DNA of 64,000 nucleotides from Candidatus Scalindua sp. (GCA_021776915.1 JAIQZU010000021.1:1-64000), one strand, 5' to 3'. Positions 25,743 through 35,057 are shown, numbered from the stretch's first letter. Numbers and translations: made by a program. Notes: generated from the sequence alone by a model not told the origin.

Positions 25743-27068
25743 ATGAATTTAAAGTATATTAAAAACGGATTCTTCTTTTTCTCCAGGTTGTTGACAGTTG
25801 TATTATTTATTGTTGTAATATTTACTGGAATTGCAATAGCAGAGGACAAATCCGATATTTTGAAAATAAGATGGGTTATAGATGAGGCGTTAAGGATGAA
25901 CCCCGAACTCCAGTCGGCAGAATTAAGTTGGGACGCATCAAAGGAAAGGGTGCCACAGGTTCGTGCGCTAGACGATCCTAATTTGGGATTTACTTATTAT
26001 GGCGAACAAACACAAACCCGAGTGGGAGAGGTGCAGGCTGGTTTTACAGCGTCACAGAAGATACCATTCTACGGAAAACTCAGGCTGAAGGGTGAGGTTG
26101 CTGAAAGCGAGGCACAGGTATTTGGAGAAGGATATAGAACACTTGAACGAGTGGTTATAGCAAAGGCCAAATCGGCGTTTTATGAGTTATTCTGGGTCCA
26201 TAAATCAATAAATATAGATGAAGAAAACAAAGGACTTCTGCAAAGGTTTGTAAAGATTGCAGAGGTAAAATATGCAACGGCCAAGGCGACACAACAGGAC
26301 GTCTTAAAGGCGCAGGTGGAACTTTCCAGGATAGTGAATGAATTGATCACCCTTGAGCAGCTTAAAGAAACTGCCATAGCAAGAATAAATACTCTCTTAA
26401 ACCGTCACCCGGATGCCCTGCTTGGCACTCCCGAGGAAATAGATATTACGGAACTTACTGTTTCACTGAAGGAGCTTTACGAGAAGGCGAAGGAAATCAG
26501 CCCGGAGCTTAGTATCCTTAAATACAGGATAGAAAGAGATAAGGCTGCATATGAACTTGCAAAAAAACAATATTTCCCGGATTTTACGTTAGGCTTTAAT
26601 TATAATTTGATTAATGATTTGCCGTCGACAGTGATGTCATCACCGGTTGGAGAAGGCAGGGATTCGTATTCGGGAACTTTGAGTATGAATATTCCGATCT
26701 TTCAGAAAAGGAAGTATGATGCAGGCGTAAGAGAGGCGGATGCCAGACTGAAATCCAGCGAAAAAGCATACAAAAACATGGAAAACATGACACTTTTCAG
26801 CGTGAAAGATTATCATTTTAAGGTACAAACTGCAGAGAGACTGGTTAAACTTTACAGGGATAGTATTATACCTCAGGCAGAACAGTCACTTAAGGCGGCA
26901 GAAATCGGCTACCAGGCAGGCCAGGTTGATTTTCTGAATCTTATCGACAGTCAGAGAGTGCTGCTTGATTTTAACCTCGCTTTTTATAGAGCAGTAGCCG
27001 ACTTTGGCATAAACATAGCCGGACTGGAAAGAGTAGTCGGTGTAGAATTATTAAAGAAATCACAATAG
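25743..27068 (+). CDS. TolC-family outer membrane efflux protein
   Basis: 441 residues with a signal peptide (FIVVIFTGIAIA) and the two-fold repeated helical architecture of outer membrane efflux proteins: RWVIDEALRMNPELQSAELSWDASKERV, the helices around QKIPFYGKLRLKGEVAESEAQV, then a second repeat ending in AEIGYQAGQVDFLNLIDSQRVLLDFNLAFYRAV. The CusC/heavy-metal type is suggested by this second-half pattern. It would form the outer channel of a tripartite pump. No membrane fusion or RND gene is adjacent; it lies 1.1 kb downstream of copA and may serve metal efflux, which is inference. Confidence 0.88.
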   Translation: MNLKYIKNGFFFFSRLLTVVLFIVVIFTGIAIAEDKSDILKIRWVIDEALRMNPELQSAELSWDASKERVPQVRALDDPNLGFTYYGEQTQTRVGEVQAGFTASQKIPFYGKLRLKGEVAESEAQVFGEGYRTLERVVIAKAKSAFYELFWVHKSINIDEENKGLLQRFVKIAEVKYATAKATQQDVLKAQVELSRIVNELITLEQLKETAIARINTLLNRHPDALLGTPEEIDITELTVSLKELYEKAKEISPELSILKYRIERDKAAYELAKKQYFPDFTLGFNYNLINDLPSTVMSSPVGEGRDSYSGTLSMNIPIFQKRKYDAGVREADARLKSSEKAYKNMENMTLFSVKDYHFKVQTAERLVKLYRDSIIPQAEQSLKAAEIGYQAGQVDFLNLIDSQRVLLDFNLAFYRAVADFGINIAGLERVVGVELLKKSQ

Positions 27069-27316
27069 GCGCCTGGCACCAATTTCAAGGATCAATGTCG
27101 AATCCCCGCCTGTAGCTGATGTAATCACTACTTTGACAACTTGTTAATCCGGTATATTTTTTTTCACATTAATATTTCTAGATTTTCAAAAGGCAATTAG
27201 TTATTATGCCTGTATAAAAATCTTATGCAGTTTTGAGGTAGATGGGTGAGGGATTGTAAGATGCAACCTGGCTTCCTTATTCTTTGTAAAAATTGATTGA
27301 TTTCAGAGGAGATAAA

Positions 27317-28270
27317 ATGAATATTCTTGTTTCAGGATCACTTGCTTATGACAGAATTATGGACTTTCCGGGAAAGTTTTCTGATCACATACTACCGGAT
27401 AAGATACACGTCCTCAATGTATGTTTTATGATAGATGGTTTAAAGGAAAACTTCGGGGGTACTGCCGGTAATATTGCATATTCCCTCTCCCTGCTTGGTG
27501 AAAGACCAACCATAATAGCCACTGCAGGGCGTGACTTTGACTCTTATAAAGATTGGTTAGTGAAAAGCAAAATTCCCACGGAAAATATTAAAATCATTGA
27601 TGAAGAACTTACAGCGGGTGCATATATAACCACAGATAAGTCAGACAATCAGATAACGGCATTTAATCCGGGAGCAATGAAGTTCGGCTCCAGTTATGAT
27701 TTTGAATCCGTTGCACACGATGACACTGTTGCCATAATATCACCGGGAAATCTGGATGATATGTATAATTTTTCAAATATATATAAACAAAAAAACATCG
27801 ATTATATTTTTGATCCGGGACAGTCTCTCCCCGCCTGGACTAAAGAAAAACTGATAGAGATGATAGACGGATCAAAGATTTTCATCTGCAATGACTATGA
27901 ATTGCAGTTGGCCCAGGATAAAACCTCCATGACTATTGATGATATTCTGGAGAAGACAGAGATACTGGTACAAACTAAAAGTGAGTACGGTTCGGTAGTA
28001 ATATTAAAAGAGCATGGTCAAACCAAGAATATTGATATCCCTGCTGCCGGAGTTGATTCTGTAAAAGATCCTACAGGGGCGGGCGATGCCTACAGAGCGG
28101 GATTAATAAAAGGATTCTTTTTGTCAGACAGCGACATTGTCCATGCCGCAAAAATAGGCGCTGTCACTGCTGCGTATTCCGTAGAGGTTTACGGTCCCCA
28201 GAATTTCAGCTTTACGCCTGAATCTTTTAACAAGCGGTTTGAAGACGCTTTTGGGGGAGAGGCTTTTTAA
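27317..28270 (+). CDS. PfkB-family carbohydrate/nucleoside kinase (adenosine kinase-like)
   Basis: 317 residues from the ATG at 27317, which has AGAGGAG seven bases upstream; an upstream TTG in frame is less likely. PfkB signatures: ENFGGTAGNIAYSLSLLG near the N-terminus and the C-terminal DPTGAGDAYRAG with catalytic Asp and the anion hole. The fold phosphorylates sugars or nucleosides with ATP. The start MNILVSGSLAYDRIMDFPG and the overall layout resemble the adenosine-kinase-like or ribokinase branch often found in autotrophs. It stands alone and its substrate is not fixed by the sequence. Confidence 0.88.
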   Translation: MNILVSGSLAYDRIMDFPGKFSDHILPDKIHVLNVCFMIDGLKENFGGTAGNIAYSLSLLGERPTIIATAGRDFDSYKDWLVKSKIPTENIKIIDEELTAGAYITTDKSDNQITAFNPGAMKFGSSYDFESVAHDDTVAIISPGNLDDMYNFSNIYKQKNIDYIFDPGQSLPAWTKEKLIEMIDGSKIFICNDYELQLAQDKTSMTIDDILEKTEILVQTKSEYGSVVILKEHGQTKNIDIPAAGVDSVKDPTGAGDAYRAGLIKGFFLSDSDIVHAAKIGAVTAAYSVEVYGPQNFSFTPESFNKRFEDAFGGEAF

Positions 28271-28339
28271 ATATACAGTGCAGCAGAGCTGCAATCGAAA
28301 GTAAAGTGCAAAAAACGCAAATATCAAATATCGCAATCC

Positions 28340-28482
28340 CTGCCTGCGGCAGGCGGGCGAAACAATACCGAAACTCGAATTCTCTAAATTCAAAACAACC
28401 TGAATCACCAAAAAGGTATGTAATAAACGTTTCGGCAAAACTAGAATGATGGATTCACTTCGTTTAACCCATCCTACATGAC
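28340..28482. repeat. small palindromes between the PfkB and TIR-TPR genes
   Basis: CCTGCCTGCGGCAGGCGGG at about 28340 and GGATTCACTTCGTTTAACCC with TCCTAC at 28449-28478, a relative of the TAGGGTGGATT element at 44785. They lie between convergent genes and may help end transcription, though no T-run follows. Confidence 0.5.
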
Positions 28483-28505
28483 TGTATCTGCCAACTGTAC
28501 CCCGA

Positions 28506-30209
28506 TTAACTACCTGGCTTGAGCCTGATGGCTTGTTGATAAGCGGCTACAACTTCATTATGACGACCAAGGCTATACAGAGCATTTCCCTTGTTTTGCC
28601 AAGCCTTGTAATGGCCGGGCTTAATATTAATAGCCTGTTCGTAAGCGGCATTCGCCTTATCACTATATCCTAACCTGAAAAGGGCGTTTCCCTTGTTATT
28701 CCACGCCTCTTGATAATCAGGCTTGCTCTTGATAGCATGATTATAGGCGATAACAGCTTCCTTATCACAGCCCAACCTGAAAAGAGCGTTTCCTTTGTTG
28801 TTCCATGCTTCATGATAGTCAGGTTTGATATTAAGGGCTTGATCATAAGCTTCAATGGCTTCTTCATTACTGCCCAAACTAAAGAGAATATTCCCCTTGT
28901 TGTAAAACGCTTTGTATAGATCTGGTTTAGTTTTAATAATTTGGTCAAGTACATCAATGGCCTCGTCATGACGGCCTGAACTGCTAAGAACAATCCCTTT
29001 GCTATACCATGCCTCATAATAGTCGGGTTTGATATTAATGGCCTGATCATATGCTTCAACAGCCTCGTCATTACGTTCTAATAGATAGAGAATATTTCCT
29101 TTGTTGTACAATGCTTCGTACTGGTCTGGTTTAGTCCTGATGATTTGATCCAAAACCTCAATAGCACCTTCATTATGCCCTGAATTACTAAGAACTACAA
29201 CCTTGCCGTACAATGCCTCACAATATTCAGGTTTAATCTTAATGGCCTGTCCATATGCTTCAACAGCCTCGTCATTGCGTCCCAACCTGTAAAGAATATT
29301 TCCTTTGCTGAACCATGCCTCGTAATAGTCCGGCTTGATCTTAATGGCCTGATCGTATGCTTCAACAGCCTCGTCATCACATCCTAAACAGCTTAGAACA
29401 GTTCCTTTATTGAACCAGGCATTGTGTGCGTCTGATCTTAATCTGATGGCTTGATCGTAAGCTTCAATAGCTTCTTCATTACTGCCCAAACTAAAGAGAA
29501 TATTCCCTTTGTTATTCCATGTCGCATGATAATCAGGTTTGATCTTGAGCGCCTGATCATAAGCTGCAACCGCTTCGTCATTACGACCTAACCTAACGAG
29601 AGCATTTCCCTTATTGTTCCACGCCTCACAAAGATCAGGTTTTAGGGCCAGAACATTATTCCAGACATCTATTGATTTTGCATAATCACCAATATAATAA
29701 ATAGTTTCCGCCTTGCCCATAAGACTACTGATTTTCTTTTCCTCTTCGGTTCTATTATCTATTACATCGTCGTTGAATAACGAACGGCCACCTAGATTAA
29801 CAGCCAGAGTATCCAGTTCCTTCTCAAAATCATTGAACAGGTCATATGTTTGTATACTACTTAAATAGAAATTATCCCAGCCGCAATCATCAATCCGTAT
29901 GGGGACAAACGAAAACTCCTTACTATAAATGTGCTTGGCAATGTTGTGAGCTTTTGTAATCTTCTCATCCTTGATGATATAGCTTTTGTTCTTTTTCTGT
30001 AAAACAGCATTGCTAATGCAAATAACAAAATAACGGCTCAAGTCAATGGCCTCCTTGGTTTTAGACATCCAATCTCCATACAGGATATCTACTTTGTCAA
30101 ACCTGACTTTCAACTCCCTCTTTACCAAACCATCATAAACCTTGCTGACCGTGTCCAGGTCTTCATCAGAGTAACATAGGAAAATACCATTTTTATTAAA
30201 TTTGCCCAT
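28506..30209 (-). CDS. TIR-domain protein with about 12 TPR repeats
   Basis: 567 residues. Residues 1-125 form a TIR-like domain: GIFLCYSDEDLDTVSKVYDGL, then a GDW loop, SRYFVICISNAVL and an acidic residue in IKDEKITKAH that may be the catalytic Glu of NAD-cleaving TIRs. From about 165 on come 12 near-identical 34-residue TPRs (GNALFRLGxxxEAVxAYDQAIKIKPDYxEAW). The DNA repeats at 102 bases, so repeat number can change by recombination. TIR plus repeat scaffolds occur in bacterial defence and in signalling; no partner gene adjoins here. The TPR array probably mediates contact or oligomerisation. Confidence 0.85.
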   Translation of the reverse strand: MGKFNKNGIFLCYSDEDLDTVSKVYDGLVKRELKVRFDKVDILYGDWMSKTKEAIDLSRYFVICISNAVLQKKNKSYIIKDEKITKAHNIAKHIYSKEFSFVPIRIDDCGWDNFYLSSIQTYDLFNDFEKELDTLAVNLGGRSLFNDDVIDNRTEEEKKISSLMGKAETIYYIGDYAKSIDVWNNVLALKPDLCEAWNNKGNALVRLGRNDEAVAAYDQALKIKPDYHATWNNKGNILFSLGSNEEAIEAYDQAIRLRSDAHNAWFNKGTVLSCLGCDDEAVEAYDQAIKIKPDYYEAWFSKGNILYRLGRNDEAVEAYGQAIKIKPEYCEALYGKVVVLSNSGHNEGAIEVLDQIIRTKPDQYEALYNKGNILYLLERNDEAVEAYDQAINIKPDYYEAWYSKGIVLSSSGRHDEAIDVLDQIIKTKPDLYKAFYNKGNILFSLGSNEEAIEAYDQALNIKPDYHEAWNNKGNALFRLGCDKEAVIAYNHAIKSKPDYQEAWNNKGNALFRLGYSDKANAAYEQAINIKPGHYKAWQNKGNALYSLGRHNEVVAAYQQAIRLKPGS

Positions 30210-30874
30210 CTTAATTAGATATTTAAAGTTTGAAAAAATGTAATATTTGTACCCGGCCTTGACTATTTCCTTATACCGGCTGAGACTATTATTTTGTCCA
30301 TTATCTCTTTATCCGGGGTTTTTCGCGAAAATCTTTCACTTTAATTTTGACAATTCTATTGATTTGCAATATTCTTTCGTAATTATTTATTAATCACTGA
30401 AAAACAAATTTCCGCCTATTTCCCCGTTATTCCACAAGATGTTGCAGTACAATAATATAGATATTAGTCCAAACTTTTCCCTACAACTCTTTATTATCGG
30501 TATAACAGTTGCGAACTTTACCAAAAAAGTTTTTTACTTAACTGATTACAATCCATCCTGTTAGATAGACTTAATACCGGAATACCGGTATTTCCTCCTT
30601 TCTTGACTATCTAACAGGGATAATTTTCTGAAAAATTCCCTATTAAGCCAACACTTCACTAATTAGTAGCCTGACCTCTCAAACAATACGAACATAAGAG
30701 TTTCTAGCCATATTATTCCTTCAACAACATCTTGTTATATTCCACCTTATTTTTAAATTGACATTATGATTTAATAGCTTTAACCTTCATTACCGTACCT
30801 TAAAATAGAAGCAAATTATATTTTTACAACCCCCCTGCCCCCCCCCCTTTTTTTAAAGGGGGAATAAAAACAAG
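30210..30874. other. 665-base AT-rich intergenic region with inverted repeat and poly-C/poly-T tract
   Basis: Between the divergent TIR-TPR and mlaE genes I see no coding frame. It holds an inverted repeat CCTGTTAGATAG (30557-30568) and CTATCTAACAGG (30607-30618) around TACCGGAATACCGGTA. Near 30831-30861 lies a homopolymer tract (about ten C, then seven T, then AAAGGGGG) that can form a hairpin just upstream of mlaE. Promoters for both genes must lie here. Confidence 0.6.
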
Positions 30875-32023
30875 ATGACCATTTTGAGTAAAAATCTTAC
30901 AAATCTCTATAGTTTCAGCCAGGAGAGTCCCGGCAAGTTGACAATCCATTTCCATGACCGGCTGGATGTGAGTAACGCCGCACTGTTTATAAAGGAATTT
31001 AAGGTGCTGCTGCGAACTCATAAACCAGATAATTTAGTAATCGACCTGAAAAAATTAAACCACCTTGACGACTATGGAGTGTCCGTACTTGTGGAATTAA
31101 AAAAGATAATGGGTAATCAGAGGGGAAATTTCTCATTAACAAATGTTTCTGAAAAGATTGAAGAAATCCTCACAATGCACCGCTTTAGTGTTTTAGGCCA
31201 ACATTCTATCTCAGAACGTAAAACATCTCCTAACTTTTTTACTCACCTGGGAAATGTTACCATTAATTTAGGCAGTGAGATGGGTTTCATACTTACCTTT
31301 CTTGGTGATACCTGTTTTTCCTTTCTAAGGTTTTTGCGCCATCCCGGATCTCTACGCCTGAACGATACAATAGAAAACATGAAGCGTGTCGGGCTGGACG
31401 CATTGCCGATTGTCGGTTTGATCAGTTTTCTTCTGGGTCTGATAATGGCATTCATGTCATCGGTTCAACTCCAACAGTTTGGGGCCAACATTTATGTGGC
31501 TTCGCTTGTTGGTATTTCAATGACCCGTGAATTGGGCCCGATTATGACGGCCATTATTGTAGCCGGCCGTTCCGGCTCCTCCTTCGCAGCAGAGATAGGC
31601 ACCATGAAAATATCAGAAGAGGTAGATGCATTATCAACTATGGGCATTAACCCGAATCTTTTCCTTGTACTACCGCGAGTTCTTGCCGCTTGCCTGGTGG
31701 TGCCTGTATTAACTCTTTTTTCAGATTTGTTTGCTATAGCCGGAGGTTTGCTGGTAGGAGTAACTATGCTGGATCTCACTATAAGCGGCTATACAAACCA
31801 GACTATCAACACCCTCACTCTTTTTGATGTATTCTGGGGGGTGTTCAAAAGTGGAATCTTTGCCATTCTTATTTCCTGGACTGGATGCCTGAAGGGGTTT
31901 CAGGTAAAAGGTGGCGCTGCAGGAGTGGGCCAGGCCACCACATCGGCAGTAGTGAGCAGCATCTTTCTGATCGTCTTGAGCGATTCGCTCCTCGTGGTCA
32001 TACTCCGGTACTGGAATGGATGA
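30875..32023 (+). CDS. mlaE: MlaE-family ABC permease with N-terminal STAS domain
   Basis: 382 residues. Residues about 8-105 are a STAS/MlaB-like domain (KLTIHFHDRLDVSNAALF ... LVIDLKKLNHLDDYGVSVLVEL). From about 120 on is the MlaE permease: LPIVGLISFLLGLIMAFMSSVQLQQFGA, SMTRELGPIMTAIIVAGRSGSSFAAEIGTM, SEEVDALSTMGINP, each family-typical. In E. coli MlaB is a separate subunit; here it is fused, as in several other phyla. It moves phospholipids or other lipids between inner and outer membrane together with the next two genes. Confidence 0.95.
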   Translation: MTILSKNLTNLYSFSQESPGKLTIHFHDRLDVSNAALFIKEFKVLLRTHKPDNLVIDLKKLNHLDDYGVSVLVELKKIMGNQRGNFSLTNVSEKIEEILTMHRFSVLGQHSISERKTSPNFFTHLGNVTINLGSEMGFILTFLGDTCFSFLRFLRHPGSLRLNDTIENMKRVGLDALPIVGLISFLLGLIMAFMSSVQLQQFGANIYVASLVGISMTRELGPIMTAIIVAGRSGSSFAAEIGTMKISEEVDALSTMGINPNLFLVLPRVLAACLVVPVLTLFSDLFAIAGGLLVGVTMLDLTISGYTNQTINTLTLFDVFWGVFKSGIFAILISWTGCLKGFQVKGGAAGVGQATTSAVVSSIFLIVLSDSLLVVILRYWNG

Positions 32024-32101
32024 CAGACTAAAGTAAGCTAAAGTGTAAATAAGTGACTAAAGTCAGGAAAAAGGCGGAAATTATTAAATTTTTATAAAGC
32101 A

Positions 32102-32869
32102 ATGATTAACAAGCAGGCAATAAAAAAGAGAGTTGCCATTAAAGTCATGGAAATGGTGGCTGGTTATGAGGAAGAGATAATACTAAACTGTATTAATTTC
32201 GAAGTCTACGAGGGTGAAATCTTTGTGATTCTGGGTGGAAGCGGTTGTGGAAAATCTACTTTGCTTAAACATCTTATTGGACTAAACTACCCAATGGCCG
32301 GAAATATCGTAATTGACGGTGTTGATATTACTGATGATAAAGGAGGTAATCTTCAGCAGGTTTTGCGACAGTGCGGTATACTCTTTCAAAGTGGTGCGCT
32401 ATTCAGTTCAATGACAGTAGCTGAAAATGTAGCGCTGCCAATGCAGGAGCATACAGATTTGCCGGCACCTTATATTGATAACATTGTCAAGATGAAGCTT
32501 GCCCAGGTAAGTCTGACCGGATATGAAAATCATCTGCCGTCAGAGATCAGTGGCGGGATGAGAAAGCGGGCGGGACTTGCGCGGGCAATGGCGCTTAACC
32601 CAAAGATTTTGTTTTTTGACGAGCCTTCCGCCGGACTTGACCCAATAACATCGGCAGAGCTTGACCAACTGATTATACGTCTTAACCGTAGTTACGGTAC
32701 AACCATGGTAATTGTTACTCACGAACTTCCCAGTATATTTACGGTCGCCCATCGTGTTATAATGCTTGATAAGAGGTTTAAGAGTATTATAGCGGAAGGG
32801 TCTCCACAATATTTGCGTGATAACAGTCAAAATCCATATGTCAGGCAATTTTTCAATCGCGAAAGCTGA
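32102..32869 (+). CDS. mlaF: MlaF-type ABC transporter ATPase
   Basis: 255 residues with Walker A GGSGCGKSTLLKH, Q-loop ILFQSGALFSSMTV, signature SGGMRKRAGLARA, Walker B ILFFDEPSAGLDP and switch His in VTHE. SGALFSSMTVxENVALP is typical of the Mla/Mce ATPases. It powers lipid transfer by the MlaE homologue, from which it is separated by 78 bases; mlaD follows after 3 bases. Confidence 0.95.
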   Translation: MINKQAIKKRVAIKVMEMVAGYEEEIILNCINFEVYEGEIFVILGGSGCGKSTLLKHLIGLNYPMAGNIVIDGVDITDDKGGNLQQVLRQCGILFQSGALFSSMTVAENVALPMQEHTDLPAPYIDNIVKMKLAQVSLTGYENHLPSEISGGMRKRAGLARAMALNPKILFFDEPSAGLDPITSAELDQLIIRLNRSYGTTMVIVTHELPSIFTVAHRVIMLDKRFKSIIAEGSPQYLRDNSQNPYVRQFFNRES

Positions 32870-32872
32870 ATT

Positions 32873-33766
32873 ATGATTAATCAGAAAGCTAAATTTTTTG
32901 TTGGTTTATTCATTGCCGCAGGTATCAGCCTTGCAGTGGTAGCCGTCGTTTTATTGGGAATGAATCGTTTTCTTGAAAAAGGACAATTCTATGCAGTTTA
33001 TTTTGATGAATCAGTTCAGGGGCTGAAACCCGACTCTCCGGTGAAATACAGGGGAGTAGCTATTGGCCATATTGAACGAATAGGCCTGGCCCCTGATTCC
33101 AGATTGATAGAGGTTATCCTGAAGATAGAATCTGATATTACTCTTGAGGAGAATATGGTAGCCCAACAAAAAGCCGTGGGAATTACAGGTAGCAAATTTA
33201 TTGAACTGGATATTATGAATGACTCAACGGAAGCCAGTTCCCCTGACCTGAAATTTCCTACAGAGTACCGTGTACTGGCATCAAGGCCGTCAAACATCAG
33301 TGAACTGTTTCGCAGTGTAGATGATATCGTACAAAAGCTAAATACTCTTGATATCGTCGGTATCTCGGATCGTTTTAAGGCGACCCTGGATCATTTGGGC
33401 CAAACATTAAATGATATTGACGCCAAGGGAATCTCAAATGATATTAAGAATTCATTAGCTAACATAAACGAGGGTTTTGATCCAGCTCGATTGGGAAGGC
33501 TTACTACCGGTCTTGAAAAGAATGTAAACGCCTTGGGAAAAACTATTCACGGTACTAATAATCTTGTGGAAAAGGTTTCAAGCCTGGTGGATAGGGCCGG
33601 GCCGGATTTTTCAAATCTCAGCCGCCATCTGACTGTAATCGGCCAAAATCTTGAAAAAACAAGCGGCAACCTGGACAATCTGCTGGAACAACTCTCTGAT
33701 CACCCATCACAACTACTTTTTGGCGATCCACCGCCAAGACGGGTATTTGATAATAGTGATGAGTAA
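32873..33766 (+). CDS. mlaD: MlaD/MCE-domain substrate-binding protein
   Basis: 297 residues: N-terminal transmembrane anchor (FFVGLFIAAGISLAVVAVVLLG), MCE domain about 35-125 (YAVYFDESVQGLKPDSPVKYRGVAIGHIERIGL ... GITGSKFIELD), then a long helical C-terminus that would thread through the hexameric ring. It carries lipids across the periplasm. The long helical tail is closer to PqiB/LetB-like or Mce-type MlaD than to the short E. coli form. Confidence 0.94.
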   Translation: MINQKAKFFVGLFIAAGISLAVVAVVLLGMNRFLEKGQFYAVYFDESVQGLKPDSPVKYRGVAIGHIERIGLAPDSRLIEVILKIESDITLEENMVAQQKAVGITGSKFIELDIMNDSTEASSPDLKFPTEYRVLASRPSNISELFRSVDDIVQKLNTLDIVGISDRFKATLDHLGQTLNDIDAKGISNDIKNSLANINEGFDPARLGRLTTGLEKNVNALGKTIHGTNNLVEKVSSLVDRAGPDFSNLSRHLTVIGQNLEKTSGNLDNLLEQLSDHPSQLLFGDPPPRRVFDNSDE

Positions 33767-33864
33767 AATATTATCTGAATTTTGACAGGTTATTGTAAGA
33801 AATTGCTAATGTCGAGTTGTGGACTTTTCAGTCTGCCTTCATGTAACAGTCTGAGCAATCAGAG

Positions 33865-34345
33865 GAAGATTAATTTTAAATTCGAAATCCGAGAACCGAA
33901 GCACGAAACAAATCCAAATGACCAAAATGGAAAATCCAAAACAGTATGATCTGGAAGATCGGACATTCAATTTCGCTAAAAGGGTAAGAACCCTTGTAAA
34001 GAAGTTGACCAAGACAATAGAGAACATTGAAGATGGGAAACAAGTCATAAGGTCTTCGGGATCAGTGTGTGCAAACTATATTGAGGCTAATGAATCATTA
34101 AGCAAGAAAGACGTTGTAATGAGAATAAAAATTTGTCGTAAGGAAGCGAAGGAAAGTAGATATTGGTTAAGATTAATAGATATGAGTGGAGGCAGTGCAT
34201 ATGAGAAGGAAAGGCAAAGTCTAACACAAGAAGCTTATGAACTTATGAATATTTTTGGATCAATTCTACGCAATACAAAATAATATTTGGAAATTTGAAT
34301 TTTGGATTTGTTTCGGATTTCGTACTTCGGATTTCTGATTTTGCA
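33865..34345. mobile_element. four-helix-bundle cassette bounded by inverted AT-rich repeats
   Basis: The gene at 33918 lies between AATTCGAAATCCGAGAACC with GAAACAAATCC (33870s-33915) and an inverted counterpart, GGATTTGTTTCGGATTTCG with CTTCGGATTTC (34299-34335). The unit separates mlaD from the lipoprotein gene of the same operon. A second four-helix gene at 44664 has the same style of flank. Confidence 0.55.
33918..34283 (+). CDS. four-helix-bundle protein (23S rRNA IVP / Avd-like family)
   Basis: 121 residues, all helical. Signature DLEDRTFNFAKRVRTLVKKLTKTIENIEDGKQVIRSSGSVCANYIEANES...KEAKESRYWLRLID is that of the TIGR02436-like four-helix family, also found in 23S rRNA intervening sequences and related to Avd of diversity-generating retroelements. 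No reverse transcriptase is nearby. Function is unknown; it may bind nucleic acid as a pentamer. It interrupts the mla operon in the same orientation. Confidence 0.88.
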   Translation: MTKMENPKQYDLEDRTFNFAKRVRTLVKKLTKTIENIEDGKQVIRSSGSVCANYIEANESLSKKDVVMRIKICRKEAKESRYWLRLIDMSGGSAYEKERQSLTQEAYELMNIFGSILRNTK

Positions 34346-34419
34346 CACTACGGTTTTGATTTGACAATTCATTGGCGTTATTTAAGTGTTAGAATAAGAA
34401 CGTTTATTGGAGGTAAATA

Positions 34420-35046
34420 ATGCGTCTTTCAATAATCACTCTGATTATATTTGCAATAGTTTCCGGTGGTTGTGTAACACTCAAACAGCCAAATATGGAC
34501 ATAGAATATTACACCCTGGAATATGACGCATCTCTTCCAGTAACGAATGCCGGTTTAGATCCTGTACAGGCTGTGATAAAGGTGGAGCATTTCAACATAA
34601 CACCTGCCTGTAATACCAACCGGATTATCTATAGAGATCAGGAATTTAAACGCGCCTCTTATTTTTATCATAAGTGGAAGACAAACCCTGCAGACATGGT
34701 AACCTATTTCCTGGCACGGGATATCAGAAAAAGCGGCCTTTTTAAGGCAGTCGTTATACCAGGGAGTAAAGCCCCATATACCCATATTGTGGAGGGTTTA
34801 GTAGAGGAGTTTCTGGAGTGGGACTCAAAGGATGAATGGGAGGCTGTGTTAGGTATGAACGTGACTTTGCTGGATGCAGGAGAATCGAATATCAGTAAAA
34901 AAGTTATATTTCAACAAAGATTCTCAGCCAGAAAAAAGTGTGAAGAAAAACATCCAAAGGCTCTGGCCCAGGCCATGAGTGAGGCCATGGCTGAAGTATC
35001 AGAGGAAATCTGTATGACTATCCAAAAAGCTTTAACAGAAAGGTAA
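34420..35046 (+). CDS. ABC-type transport auxiliary lipoprotein (PqiC/MlaD-associated)
   Basis: 208 residues with a lipoprotein signal (IIFAIVSGGCVTL) and the ABC_trans_aux fold: IEYYTLEYDASLP, IIYRDQEFKRASYFYHKWKTNPADMVTYFLARDIRKSGLFKAVV and a C-terminal ALAQAMSEAMAEVSEEI. Such lipoproteins sit in the outer membrane and receive lipids from the MCE protein. A strong GGAGGT precedes the ATG by seven bases. It belongs functionally with mlaEFD although a cassette lies between. Confidence 0.85.
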   Translation: MRLSIITLIIFAIVSGGCVTLKQPNMDIEYYTLEYDASLPVTNAGLDPVQAVIKVEHFNITPACNTNRIIYRDQEFKRASYFYHKWKTNPADMVTYFLARDIRKSGLFKAVVIPGSKAPYTHIVEGLVEEFLEWDSKDEWEAVLGMNVTLLDAGESNISKKVIFQQRFSARKKCEEKHPKALAQAMSEAMAEVSEEICMTIQKALTER

Positions 35047-35057
35047 AGGAAAAATTG

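Noticed and set aside
27073-27090. TGGCAC near 27074 as a sigma-54 promoter
   Set aside because: No GC follows at the required ten-base spacing after GG.
28670-29380. Repetitive alternative frames within the TIR-TPR gene
   Set aside because: They arise because the 102-base TPR repeat keeps other frames open; they have no independent support.
28506-29700. Possible CRISPR array, because of regularly spaced repeats
   Set aside because: The 102-base periodicity encodes tetratricopeptide repeats in one frame; there are no short repeats with unique spacers and no cas genes anywhere in the window.
33918-34283. Possible diversity-generating retroelement, because of the Avd-like four-helix protein
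   Set aside because: No reverse transcriptase, template repeat or variable repeat is visible nearby.
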